The notes: generated from the letters alone by a model not told the origin. DNA of 5,605 nucleotides from Chitinophaga pinensis (GCA_943331145.2 CALQKL020000154.1:1-5605); one strand, 5' to 3'; shown: positions 1 to 5,605, counted from the stretch's first letter. Translations and numbers: made by a program.

Positions 1-1004
1 CTTTGATCATCGTAATTGAGCACATAGGCAAACATAGAATATTCTGAAATGGCGATGTCAAGTGGCTTTAGTCCAGTCATCGCTGTGATGCCACTGGGTT
101 GCATTATTGTAAAAGAAGTCAATGAATTGATGTTGTAGCCTGTAACACTATTACTGTTGGCATTGACTACATAAATATACTTACCATTTGGTGAAGCAGC
201 AGCCCAACAAGCAGAAATCTGATTGGTCAGCAATGGACCTGCAACAGAAGTAATACTTGTTGGCGTAACCTTATATACACTCATTGCACTTTGAACGGCT
301 TCACTTACATATATATTGCCTTGTTGTCCAATTGCAAAGCCATAAGGTCTTGGGGAGTTGCTGTTTAATGAAAACTTTTCACCGAGTGAGCCGTTGTCAT
401 TCAATTTATATGCAATGATTTTATTGGTTATTTTTAGTGTTAGTACCAACATTTTACCATCAGGTAAAAATGAAATTTGTGCAGGGTCAGTAGCAGTTGT
501 ATCCAATGTTACAACTCCATTTTGAATTGGTGTGAGGATACCGTTATCAGATAAATTATAGCCAGAAACATTTCCGTTATCATTTGCATTTACAACATAA
601 ACAAGATTATTGAAACAAGTTACGCTTACGGGTTTATTGCCATTTGAAGAAATCGTAGAAGTAAGTTGCAAACCTTTGTTAGTGATCTTAAAAGCACTAA
701 TTGTATTGCTTCCGGCATTAACCGCAAGAATCCATCTTTTATCATTGCTGATGGAAATTGGCCCTTGACTCATCAATGGTAAACCAGTTCCTTTTCCACC
801 AGTGTATGTCTTGGAGAGATACGTCAAAGCTCCATCTGTATTACTTCTTCTATACGTCAACACTGCATTAGAATCAACATTGTTTGTTAAAACATACAGG
901 AATTTATCCTCAAATGAATCGTCATCACATTCATGTTTTCTGCAAGAAATAAATGTTGTAATTACAAGTAAAAAACAAACGACAATAAATAAAATCTTTT
1001 TCAT
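1..1004 (-). CDS. Secreted beta-propeller lipoprotein (YVTN/lactonase-like), 3' end outside window
   Basis: The frame opens with ATG at 1004 and runs without a stop through the left edge, giving 334 residues of an incomplete protein. Residues 1-20 form a lipoprotein signal peptide (MKK, then a hydrophobic core ILFIVVCFLLVITTF) ending in FISC, with Cys21 as the likely lipidated residue. An acidic stretch (ECDDDSFED) follows from residue 25; such stretches resemble Bacteroidota surface-export signals, though here it starts a few residues late. The rest consists of repeated blades with recurring signatures: FLYVLTNN, WILAVNAGSNTISAFKI, LVYVVNANDNGNVSGYNL, IYVSEA, YIYVVNANSNSVTGYNI and FAYVLN. 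These match YVTN-type and 6-phosphogluconolactonase-like (Lactonase family) seven-bladed propellers. Enzymatic activity cannot be claimed; many such lipoproteins have no known substrate. It lies 88 bases downstream of the GRAS gene on the same strand but has its own candidate promoter. The antisense frame at 802-1014 is a shadow of this gene. Confidence 0.88.
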   Translation of the reverse strand, partial: MKKILFIVVCFLLVITTFISCRKHECDDDSFEDKFLYVLTNNVDSNAVLTYRRSNTDGALTYLSKTYTGGKGTGLPLMSQGPISISNDKRWILAVNAGSNTISAFKITNKGLQLTSTISSNGNKPVSVTCFNNLVYVVNANDNGNVSGYNLSDNGILTPIQNGVVTLDTTATDPAQISFLPDGKMLVLTLKITNKIIAYKLNDNGSLGEKFSLNSNSPRPYGFAIGQQGNIYVSEAVQSAMSVYKVTPTSITSVAGPLLTNQISACWAAASPNGKYIYVVNANSNSVTGYNINSLTSFTIMQPSGITAMTGLKPLDIAISEYSMFAYVLNYDDQ

Positions 1005-1029
1005 AATTTTTTAAAATAAATTTATCCGT

Positions 1030-1037
1030 CAAAAATA
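1030..1037 (-). promoter_or_regulatory. Candidate Bacteroidota -7 element for the lipoprotein gene
   Basis: On the minus strand this reads TATTTTTG, a perfect match to the Bacteroidota -7 consensus TAnnTTTG, 25 bases before the ATG at 1004. I found no convincing TTG-type -33 element at the usual distance of about 19 bases, and the region is T-rich, so a chance match is possible. The identical octamer precedes the small membrane protein gene at 3814-3821. Confidence 0.4.
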
Positions 1038-1092
1038 AACTATTTTAAAATTAGTGATGCGCGAAGTGCATTATTTTTAAAAAACAACACAC

Positions 1093-2121
1093 CTAACTTT
1101 CTACAGCAATAACTGAAATAATTGGTGTTCCACAATATGAAAAATTAAAATAACCTTCATTCATTATTTTACAATCAATATTGGGAATTTGAATGTTGTA
1201 ATTATTTGGATCAAAATGGATTGTTTTTAATCCTGCCGAAGACAGCAAATCTATCCATTGTGGTGAAGTATAAAGGCGCTCAAATCTATGGCTATCAGGC
1301 AACACAATAGGATCAAAAAAATCATTGGCAAAAAATGATTTTAAATGATCGGCCTCTTCTTTATTCATACAATCAAGCGTGTTAACGTAATTATATAATG
1401 CGGAGAAATGATTAGCTGCGTTTAAAAGTCTTTGCCCATAATCCTCATTCATGGTATCTGCATCTGGCTCAATTAAAATCATCAATTGGGGATTCAATTT
1501 TTTGATAATGCTGAATAAATTAAGTCGACTTTCTATTTTCTGTATATGATGTAACGTGAGCGATGCATTAACCAGTAAACATTTGCAATCAGCAGGAATT
1601 TGAGATTTAATCATATCATATGTGATCAACTCCACAGGAGAATTCATCATGTGATACTGAAGCTCAAACTTGAATTTATTTTTTCGTTCTTGCAATTGGG
1701 TCAAAGTAAAATTCAATGCATCATTTGAAATTTCAACACCAATCAACGTTACTTTTTGAATGCTTTCAACTTCTTGGAGTGCGTCGAGCAAACGCATCAT
1801 TTGAAAACCTCTTCCAATACCAATATCCAAAATACATAGCTCACTAAAACCAGACGCTTGTTTTATAAAAGCTTTTTCTGCTATTTGCTGACACGCGGTA
1901 ACAAGTGGAAATTTATTGGTGAGTAAATCAAACAATAATATCTGCGGAATTTCAAATTCTTTTAAATAGGTATTCTGAATAGTCTCCGGAATCCAGTTGG
2001 ATTTTTTAAGTTGAATTCCTTTTTCTAAATGCGATAAAAAAACGGAATCCATTTTGATTCCAGCTTGATTGTTTTCTTTTATCCAGTTTTCTAGATTTAT
2101 AAATGCTTGTTGCATTAACAT
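1093..2121 (-). CDS. Bacterial GRAS-domain protein (Rossmann/SAM-methyltransferase-like)
   Basis: The predicted product is 342 residues from the ATG at 2121. I read it as a bacterial GRAS protein because the plant GRAS landmarks appear in order. Residues 67-94 (FPLVTAC..IAEKAFI) resemble the helix before the VHIID block. Residues 95-107 (LCILDIGIGRGFQ) match VHIID (plant form roughly HIIDFxIxxGxQW), with DIGIGRG as the likely SAM-binding loop and E130 in IGVE as the second-strand acidic residue. VNASLTLHHI follows at 184-193, EPDAD at 218-222 and FSALYNYVNTLD at 239-250. The C-terminal SAW-like part has ER at 281-282, W289, AGL at 296-298 and GTPIISVIAV at 331-340, where plants have a G(K/R)PLxxxSAW-type end. 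Bacterial GRAS proteins have been proposed to be small-molecule methyltransferases; the substrate here is unknown. The frame is open up to an ATG at 2160, but a promoter-like pair lies inside that extension, so I prefer the ATG at 2121 (2115 is also possible). It is divergent from the SDR gene. Confidence 0.85.
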   Translation of the reverse strand: MLMQQAFINLENWIKENNQAGIKMDSVFLSHLEKGIQLKKSNWIPETIQNTYLKEFEIPQILLFDLLTNKFPLVTACQQIAEKAFIKQASGFSELCILDIGIGRGFQMMRLLDALQEVESIQKVTLIGVEISNDALNFTLTQLQERKNKFKFELQYHMMNSPVELITYDMIKSQIPADCKCLLVNASLTLHHIQKIESRLNLFSIIKKLNPQLMILIEPDADTMNEDYGQRLLNAANHFSALYNYVNTLDCMNKEEADHLKSFFANDFFDPIVLPDSHRFERLYTSPQWIDLLSSAGLKTIHFDPNNYNIQIPNIDCKIMNEGYFNFSYCGTPIISVIAVES

Positions 2122-2135
2122 TATTATTTTAACAA

Positions 2136-2167
2136 CAAACATCCTAAATAATTCAATCATTTCAAAA
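2136..2167 (-). promoter_or_regulatory. Candidate promoter of the GRAS gene
   Basis: The minus strand has TTTTG (2167-2163), then exactly 19 bases, then GATGTTTG (2143-2136). This matches the Bacteroidota -33/-7 arrangement (TTTG, about 19 bases, TAnnTTTG) with one mismatch in the -7 element. Transcription would begin near 2130, leaving a very short leader before the ATG codons at 2121 and 2115. This argues against the ATG at 2160, which lies inside the spacer. The call rests on motif match and spacing only. Confidence 0.4.
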
Positions 2168-2275
2168 TGGCCAGATTGGGTAATGTTTGAATCATACCAA
2201 AAACAGTAACGGACTAAACATTAGTTTGTGCGCTTCTAACAAATTTCTATTTAGATAAAAACTTATTTTTACTTC

Positions 2276-2992
2276 ATGAAAAAAGCAATCGTTATTGGCG
2301 CCACCAGTGGCATTGGAAATTCAATCGCTGAAATTTTAATTCAACATGGTTATACTGTTGGGGTTACAGGAAGAAGAGTTGAAATGTTGCAATCATTGAA
2401 AGAAAAAAATCCAGATAAGATTTGTTATTGTCAAATGGATGTACAAGATGTTTCTGCTATAGAATCGATTTGTAATAACCTCGTTGATCAATTGGGTGGT
2501 TTGGACCTCTTCATTATTTCTGCAGGCATTGGCGATGAAAATAAATGGCTTGATTTCTCGATTGAAAACAATGTCATTAAAACCAATGTTCAAGGATTTA
2601 CATGTTTGGCAGATTGGGTTATAAGATACTTTAAAAAACAAGGACATGGACATTTGGTAAACATTAGTTCCATTGCAGGTTTGATTGGTAATGGAGAAGC
2701 GCCATCTTATAATGCAACCAAAGCTTTTCAAATCAATTATCTCGAGGGATTAAGGTTAAACGCAGATAAATCGGGTGCTGAAATTTATGTTACAGATGTG
2801 AGGCCAGGTTTTGTAAAAACAGAAATGGCTAAGGGTGAAGGATTGTTTTGGGTGGCCCCTGTTGAAAAAGCAGCACAACAAATTTTTACTGCCATAAAAA
2901 GAAAACAAAAAGTTGTTTATATCACAAAGCGTTGGCGCATGATTGGATTTCTGCTGAAAATAATGCCGTATTCATTGCTTAGGAAAATGTGA
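2276..2992 (+). CDS. Classical SDR-family NAD(P)-dependent oxidoreductase
   Basis: This is a complete 238-residue short-chain dehydrogenase/reductase, the usual length for a classical SDR. The Rossmann cofactor loop is GATSGIG (residues 8-14). TGRR (31-34) after strand beta-2 puts Arg33/Arg34 where NADP(H)-preferring SDRs carry basic residues. D55-V56 is the adenine-contacting Asp. ISAG (81-84) replaces the common NNAG. The catalytic tetrad is complete: Asn104 (TNVQG), Ser132 (NISSIAG), Tyr145 and Lys149 (YNATK). RPGFVKTEM (176-184) is the usual PG...T segment. The C-terminal 20 residues are basic and hydrophobic (KRWRMIGFLL...LLRKM), which may allow peripheral membrane contact. The substrate cannot be told from sequence. 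The start is the first ATG, with no Shine-Dalgarno, normal for the phylum. The 115-154 base gap to the GRAS gene must contain its promoter; the best -7 match is TTAGTTTG (2221-2228), with one mismatch and no suitable -33. It ends 14 bases from the convergent GyrI-like gene. Confidence 0.95.
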   Translation: MKKAIVIGATSGIGNSIAEILIQHGYTVGVTGRRVEMLQSLKEKNPDKICYCQMDVQDVSAIESICNNLVDQLGGLDLFIISAGIGDENKWLDFSIENNVIKTNVQGFTCLADWVIRYFKKQGHGHLVNISSIAGLIGNGEAPSYNATKAFQINYLEGLRLNADKSGAEIYVTDVRPGFVKTEMAKGEGLFWVAPVEKAAQQIFTAIKRKQKVVYITKRWRMIGFLLKIMPYSLLRKM

Positions 2993-3010
2993 TAAAAGTG
3001 TTCGTTTTAT
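2992..3010. terminator. Possible bidirectional terminator between convergent genes
   Basis: ATAAAA (2992-2997) pairs with TTTTAT (3005-3010) around a 7-base loop, and the plus strand continues into a T-rich run. The stem is all A-T and short, and it overlaps the last codons of both convergent genes. It is a plausible but weak shared terminator. Confidence 0.25.
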
Positions 3011-3486
3011 TTCTCTTTTATTGGTATCCAAATTTCTTCTTCAGATGATAGATCGTTGTTTTTGTACTTTTCTCCCAACACTTCAAAATGCGCCCTTTCG
3101 TCTAATGCATACGCAGAATTTGGCAACCATACCGTAAAAATATTTTGATAAAAACTGGCGATGTCGGTACTTGTTCCTTTGTACAGAAAAACAGCATAAA
3201 GTCCAGCGGGCAAAGTATACGTTTCCATTTCGTTTGGCACATGGTCAAAATTGTCTACTTCCATTGCAGCCCATCTTTCAAATTCATTCGTTGGTTTGAA
3301 ATCTATGAAATGCGAAGGCTGATATACCACCATAGAAATCAAGTCATTACTCAAACCATTTGTTATTTCTTTTCGCCTTGGCATGAAACTACCCCAGAGT
3401 TGACCAATCCTATAATCGGCATAACTCATGGTCATTCGCTTACCGACTAATTTCTTTTCGTTTGATATTTGGATTTTTGGTGTCAT
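3007..3486 (-). CDS. Stand-alone GyrI-like / AraC effector-binding domain protein
   Basis: The product is 159 residues, almost exactly one GyrI-like (AraC effector-binding, SOUL-related small-molecule-binding) domain with no DNA-binding domain fused. Supporting segments are LVGKRMTMSY (13-22) on the first strand, LWGSFMPRRKEI (30-41), WAAMEV (72-77), LPAGLYAVFLYKG (92-104), which is the typical second-half strand and loop, IFTVWLPNSAYALDERAHFEVL (116-137), and an acidic end EEEIWIPIK (149-157). In this superfamily the last segment carries the conserved Glu facing the ligand pocket. Members bind or sequester hydrophobic and cationic small molecules, and some hydrolyse them; the ligand here is unknown. 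It is probably cytoplasmic, since there is no signal peptide. It lies 63 bases downstream of the small membrane protein gene on the same strand and may be co-transcribed with it. The start is the first ATG, after an A-rich leader. Confidence 0.87.
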   Translation of the reverse strand: MTPKIQISNEKKLVGKRMTMSYADYRIGQLWGSFMPRRKEITNGLSNDLISMVVYQPSHFIDFKPTNEFERWAAMEVDNFDHVPNEMETYTLPAGLYAVFLYKGTSTDIASFYQNIFTVWLPNSAYALDERAHFEVLGEKYKNNDLSSEEEIWIPIKEK

Positions 3487-3507
3487 TTTTATTAAATTAT
3501 GAAAGGT

Positions 3508-3542
3508 GCGGTTTGCTGATTGAAGTTACATTTGAAATCCGC
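3508..3542 (-). repeat. Imperfect inverted repeat between two minus-strand genes
   Basis: GCGGTTT (3508-3514) is mirrored by AAATCCGC (3535-3542), giving seven base pairs with one bulged base and a 20-base loop. It sits between the stop of the small membrane protein gene and the ATG of the GyrI-like gene. No T-run follows in the direction of transcription, so it does not look like a standard terminator. It could be an mRNA structure, an operator half-site pair, or chance. Confidence 0.25.
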
Positions 3543-3549
3543 TAAAAAT

Positions 3550-3792
3550 TTATTTATCATTTATACCAATCCCAATCCCAAACATTGCAGCTACTAAAGC
3601 AAGATGAATAATTAAAATTGCTTTTTGCCAAGTCGGACGATCATTCCATTTTTGTTCTGGATTGAATGGATCGAATGCTAAACCTATACCCAAAGATGCT
3701 GCTGCTTGAATATAGTCTTTAGAAAAAAATGCTTGATACAAACCTAAAAGTAGAAAGCCGATGTAGAGAAATTTGCTGAAGGGTGATTTCAT
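3550..3792 (-). CDS. Small membrane protein of unknown function, 80 residues
   Basis: Starting from the ATG at 3792, the product is 80 residues with a hydrophobic segment at about 8-23 (FLYIGFLLLGLYQAFF), a shorter apolar stretch at 27-40, and a second clear membrane helix at about 58-76 (AILIIHLALVAAMFGIGIG). Between them is a polar loop DPFNPEQKWNDRPTWQKA, whose DPF...W..RP.WQ pattern is the most distinctive part. I do not know a function for it. The frame can be opened eight codons earlier at a TTG (3816), but that TTG is part of a TATTTTTG promoter element, so the ATG is the better start. It is likely an inner-membrane protein and the first gene of a possible two-gene unit with the GyrI-like gene. 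Confidence 0.75.
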   Translation of the reverse strand: MKSPFSKFLYIGFLLLGLYQAFFSKDYIQAAASLGIGLAFDPFNPEQKWNDRPTWQKAILIIHLALVAAMFGIGIGINDK

Positions 3793-3813
3793 ATTGATGT
3801 AATTGATGTGTGT

Positions 3814-3821
3814 CAAAAATA
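3814..3821 (-). promoter_or_regulatory. Candidate Bacteroidota -7 element for the small membrane protein gene
   Basis: The minus strand reads TATTTTTG, a perfect TAnnTTTG match, 21 bases before the ATG at 3792. This spacing is close to that of the identical octamer before the lipoprotein gene. No clear -33 element is seen upstream. It decides the start choice, because an earlier TTG start would lie inside the promoter. Confidence 0.45.
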
Positions 3822-3910
3822 AAAAAACTTTTAGAATGAACTTAGTAGAAAAAAATGAAACTACATTTCTATGATTGAATATGTGAAAATGAAAAATTTT
3901 AAACCCTTAA

Positions 3911-4151
3911 TTATTGATTGAATAATGATTTCAAAAACGCAGTTGTTACCACTGTTGCAAATTCTCCATTCAAACTAGCCAATGCTGTTTCGTGAATTAA
4001 TTCTGCTGAAAAATGTTGACCATCAATTCCCTTTTTCCTGAGAAATTCCGAATGCATCAATTTGTACGTTTTTAATTATAGCAATTAAAATAAATTGGTT
4101 ATAAACCCGTTTATCATAATCGTGTGATTTGATTATGTTGCTATCATATTC
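3911..4151 (-). pseudogene. Possible frameshifted or decayed gene fragment, unidentified
   Basis: Two overlapping minus-strand frames look like one protein broken by a single extra base. The upstream frame (4151 to the TGA at 4023) encodes ...YNQFILIAIIKNVQIDAFGISQEKG and then stops. The downstream frame (ATG at 4057, TAA at 3911; 48 codons) continues IDGQHFSAELIHETALASL...TTAFLKSLFNQ. Removing one base from the AAAAAGGG run (about 4029-4036) joins them smoothly as ISQEKGIDGQHF. The upstream frame has no ATG and begins behind a TAA, so the 5' end is also missing. The downstream part has a varied, protein-like composition unlike the surrounding AT-rich spacer. I do not recognise the family. 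The alternatives are an intact 48-residue small gene (3911-4057) or chance open frames. No -7 element was found ahead of it. Confidence 0.35.
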
Positions 4152-4341
4152 TTATTTTACTAGATTACATTTTTACTTTTTCTCATGAACTCTTATAAAT
4201 CTCAACTTTCATTTACCCTATCGAGGCGCTGCTAAAACATGTGCAACTATAAAATATTTTCGCCTAGGAGCAGCACAGAGAATCAAAAGGCCTATTCTTA
4301 AGCTTTCACGTTAGTGCTTCACCTGCAAACAAAAAAATTAG
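4152..4341. other. Gene-free spacer with a structured patch at about 4225-4298
   Basis: No credible gene was found here. The first part is very AT-rich: bases 4141-4200 contain 12 G or C out of 60. From about 4225 the composition changes and several inverted repeats appear. GCTGCT (4228-4233) can pair with AGCAGC (4269-4274). Alternatively GGCG (4225-4228) can pair with CGCC (4261-4264), and the two pairings exclude each other. AGAAT (4279-4283) pairs with ATTCT (4294-4298) around AGGCCT. This could be a small RNA, a remnant of a rearranged element, or chance. Confidence 0.3.
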
Positions 4342-4373
4342 AAAAACCAGCAATCGAAAATGTTGCGGCTTTT
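4342..4373 (-). terminator. Strong intrinsic terminator of the fibre-like gene
   Basis: On the minus strand AAAAGCCGCAA pairs with TTGC-T-GGTTTTT: eleven base pairs including one G-T wobble, one bulged T and a 9-base loop. It is followed by a T-rich run (TTTTTC, then TAATTTTTTT). It begins 8 bases after the TAA at 4382, where an intrinsic terminator of that gene should be. The plus strand also gives a stem followed by a weaker T-rich stretch, but no plus-strand gene is seen to use it. Confidence 0.7.
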
Positions 4374-4381
4374 ATTAATTA

Positions 4382-5605
4382 TTATTCAGTTCTTTGTGCT
4401 GATTTTAATTGCGCTTGTATTTCGGAGTAACGGATGAAATTGCCGGGTAACGGGGGTTCTTTAAAGTTTCTTTTTTGTTCGGCCTGAAAGTTTACATTTT
4501 TATTAAAATCTATGGGTGTAGGGGGCGCATATTGCATATAAGGCCTAGTATCCCCGGCTCCCCAAACAGCATCATTGCCGTAACGATGGTCCTGAAAATG
4601 CACACGTTTGGCCATAATACGGTAAGAGAAGGGAACATTAGAATGTCCACCGCGTTTTTCATGAACTGTAAATCCGGTGTTGCCGGTAATGACATATAGG
4701 TCTTCACATTCTCCTTCCTCCTGAATAAATACGTGAATGGGATGAAGAGAGTCGATAAAACAAACCTGTAGGAAAATGGAGTCTAACTGAATGCTGCATT
4801 GGCCATTTACCAATTGTCCGCGGCCAATATCTTCAAACCAAACCTCTGGTGTTTCCGTAACATAGAGCAACTGGTTTCCCCAACTGGTGCCTACACTGGC
4901 TGATTTGGTGCCATTGGCAATTACATGATTGCCATTAAAATAACCAGAGTAAGGTTGATTATTAGCTCTCCATCCGACTACCGCAACGTCACTATTACTA
5001 GTCATTAAACCACCACCAAAACCAACTCCGTACACGCCGATCCCAAAAGAAGTGCTGTTATAGTTTCCTAGTATTCCCATACGCTGGTTACCACTAGCCG
5101 CCGCATTGTATCCATATATTCCTACACCACCACTAGTGCTCGTTCCAGAGTATGAACCAAGGACACCACTAACTGTATTTCCTGTACTTGATCCTCGATA
5201 ATATCCCTCAATACTAGAACGACCGGTGGGATTATTCGATTTTATCTCACCAAACACTCCCGACCCATTAAATGCAGAAATTCCATTTATAGCATTGGGG
5301 GAAGTGCTTGAGCCTACTACCTCCATCAATGAAGTGGTATAATTGGGGGAAGTGATGCCTACTAATAAGTTGCCATTGTCTGAAAGACGGAGCCGCTCGG
5401 TATTGTTTGAAATGAATTTTAACGGCTGCCCATTGGTACTACCCAGCAACTCAGTTCCCGCTAATGCATTTCCTGTAAAGCTCCATGCGTTTTTAGTATG
5501 ATTTAATGCTAACCAGCCGGCAGAGGTATAAAACCAGAAACCATTAAAATTGGTATCATACACCAATAGTCCATTTGCCGGATTTTGAATGGCTGTTCGC
5601 TGAGC
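4382..5605 (-). CDS. Fibre-like repetitive surface protein, 5' end outside window
   Basis: The visible 407 residues enter in frame from the right edge and end at tandem TAA codons (4382). A TTG at 5566 opens no real start, because the frame continues upstream with AQRTAIQNPANGLLVYDT. This QR.AI..PA.GL(L)V(Y/F)DT pattern, then FWFY..AGW, is typical of Bacteroidota fibre-like proteins. NGQPLKFISNNTERLRLSDNGNLLVG (about 58-83) is the common head-type block that often precedes repeats. Residues about 105-225 are Gly/Ser/Asn-rich with recurring GV.G or GI.G.Y steps (GVLGSY, GVGIYGYN, GILGNY, GIGVYGVG, VAVVGW, YSGYFNG), suggesting a beta-helical or trimeric shaft. Residues about 232-343 form a compact C-terminal domain (KSASVGTSWGNQLLY, then ETPEVWFEDIG, then YRIMAKR), followed by a polar Pro/Gln-rich tail. 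No peptidase S74 chaperone or T9SS sorting domain is evident at the C-terminus. Two sampled 60-base lines have 27 and 28 G or C, against 19-22 in the GRAS and SDR genes. Confidence 0.85.
   Translation of the reverse strand, partial: AQRTAIQNPANGLLVYDTNFNGFWFYTSAGWLALNHTKNAWSFTGNALAGTELLGSTNGQPLKFISNNTERLRLSDNGNLLVGITSPNYTTSLMEVVGSSTSPNAINGISAFNGSGVFGEIKSNNPTGRSSIEGYYRGSSTGNTVSGVLGSYSGTSTSGGVGIYGYNAAASGNQRMGILGNYNSTSFGIGVYGVGFGGGLMTSNSDVAVVGWRANNQPYSGYFNGNHVIANGTKSASVGTSWGNQLLYVTETPEVWFEDIGRGQLVNGQCSIQLDSIFLQVCFIDSLHPIHVFIQEEGECEDLYVITGNTGFTVHEKRGGHSNVPFSYRIMAKRVHFQDHRYGNDAVWGAGDTRPYMQYAPPTPIDFNKNVNFQAEQKRNFKEPPLPGNFIRYSEIQAQLKSAQRTE

Noticed and set aside
802..1014. Plus-strand open frame of 70 codons
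   Set aside because: It lies antisense to the lipoprotein gene, whose minus frame has a clear signal peptide, Cys21 and propeller repeats.
1057..1071. Hairpin ATGCGC-GAA-GTGCAT between the GRAS and lipoprotein genes
   Set aside because: It looks like a terminator only on the plus strand, where no gene needs one. In the minus direction no T-run follows and the stem is weakened by a mismatch.
2221..2228. TTAGTTTG as the -7 promoter element of the SDR gene
   Set aside because: It has one mismatch to TAnnTTTG, and the nearest upstream TTTG (2186-2189) is 31 bases away instead of about 19, so it is too weak to list as a feature.
2393..2731. Minus-strand open frame of 112 codons
   Set aside because: It lies wholly inside the SDR gene, whose plus frame contains the complete catalytic motifs; the antisense translation shows no recognisable domain.
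3145..3450. Plus-strand open frame of 101 codons
   Set aside because: It is antisense to the GyrI-like gene, has no recognisable features, and is explained by the real minus frame.
4225..4320. Possible integron attC site or tRNA in the structured patch
   Set aside because: No GTTRRRY/RYYYAAC pair in the proper arrangement and no tRNA cloverleaf or T-loop motif could be found.
4475..4707. Two open frames (plus 4475-4699, minus 4510-4707)
   Set aside because: Both are out-of-frame shadows of the C-terminal domain of the fibre-like gene.

Overview
The window looks like a piece of a Bacteroidota chromosome, probably Chitinophagales- or Sphingobacteriales-like. The DNA is AT-rich, genes have no Shine-Dalgarno sequences, and several starts lie just behind TAnnTTTG-type -7 elements. 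The first gene product is a lipoprotein, and the last has the N-terminal style typical of Bacteroidota fibre-like surface proteins. No rRNA, tRNA, CRISPR array, transposase or integrase is visible.

Layout from left to right. Bases 1-1004 (minus) hold the N-terminal 334 residues of a secreted beta-propeller (YVTN/lactonase-like) lipoprotein that runs off the left edge. Bases 1093-2121 (minus; open up to 2160) encode a protein that I read as a bacterial GRAS-domain protein, a relative of the plant GRAS regulators (DELLA, SCARECROW) with a Rossmann methyltransferase-like fold. Divergent from it, 2276-2992 (plus) is an intact classical short-chain dehydrogenase/reductase. Convergent with that gene, 3007-3486 (minus) encodes a stand-alone GyrI-like/AraC effector-binding domain. 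Upstream of it, 3550-3792 (minus) encodes an 80-residue membrane protein.

Bases 3793-4381 contain no intact gene. They hold a promoter for the small membrane protein, a probable decayed or frameshifted gene fragment (3911-4151, minus), a less AT-rich patch with inverted repeats (about 4225-4298), and a strong intrinsic terminator (4342-4373). Bases 4382-5605 (minus) are the C-terminal 407 residues of a fibre-like, glycine/serine-rich repetitive surface protein that enters from the right edge. Its GC content is visibly higher than that of the rest.

How the genes may work together: a candidate SAM-dependent small-molecule methyltransferase (GRAS), an NADP-type SDR and a small-molecule-binding GyrI-like domain lie side by side. 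That would fit metabolism and sensing of a small molecule, but this is inference from adjacency only. The genes are not in one operon, and no regulator or shared operator was found. The two edge genes look like unrelated surface proteins.
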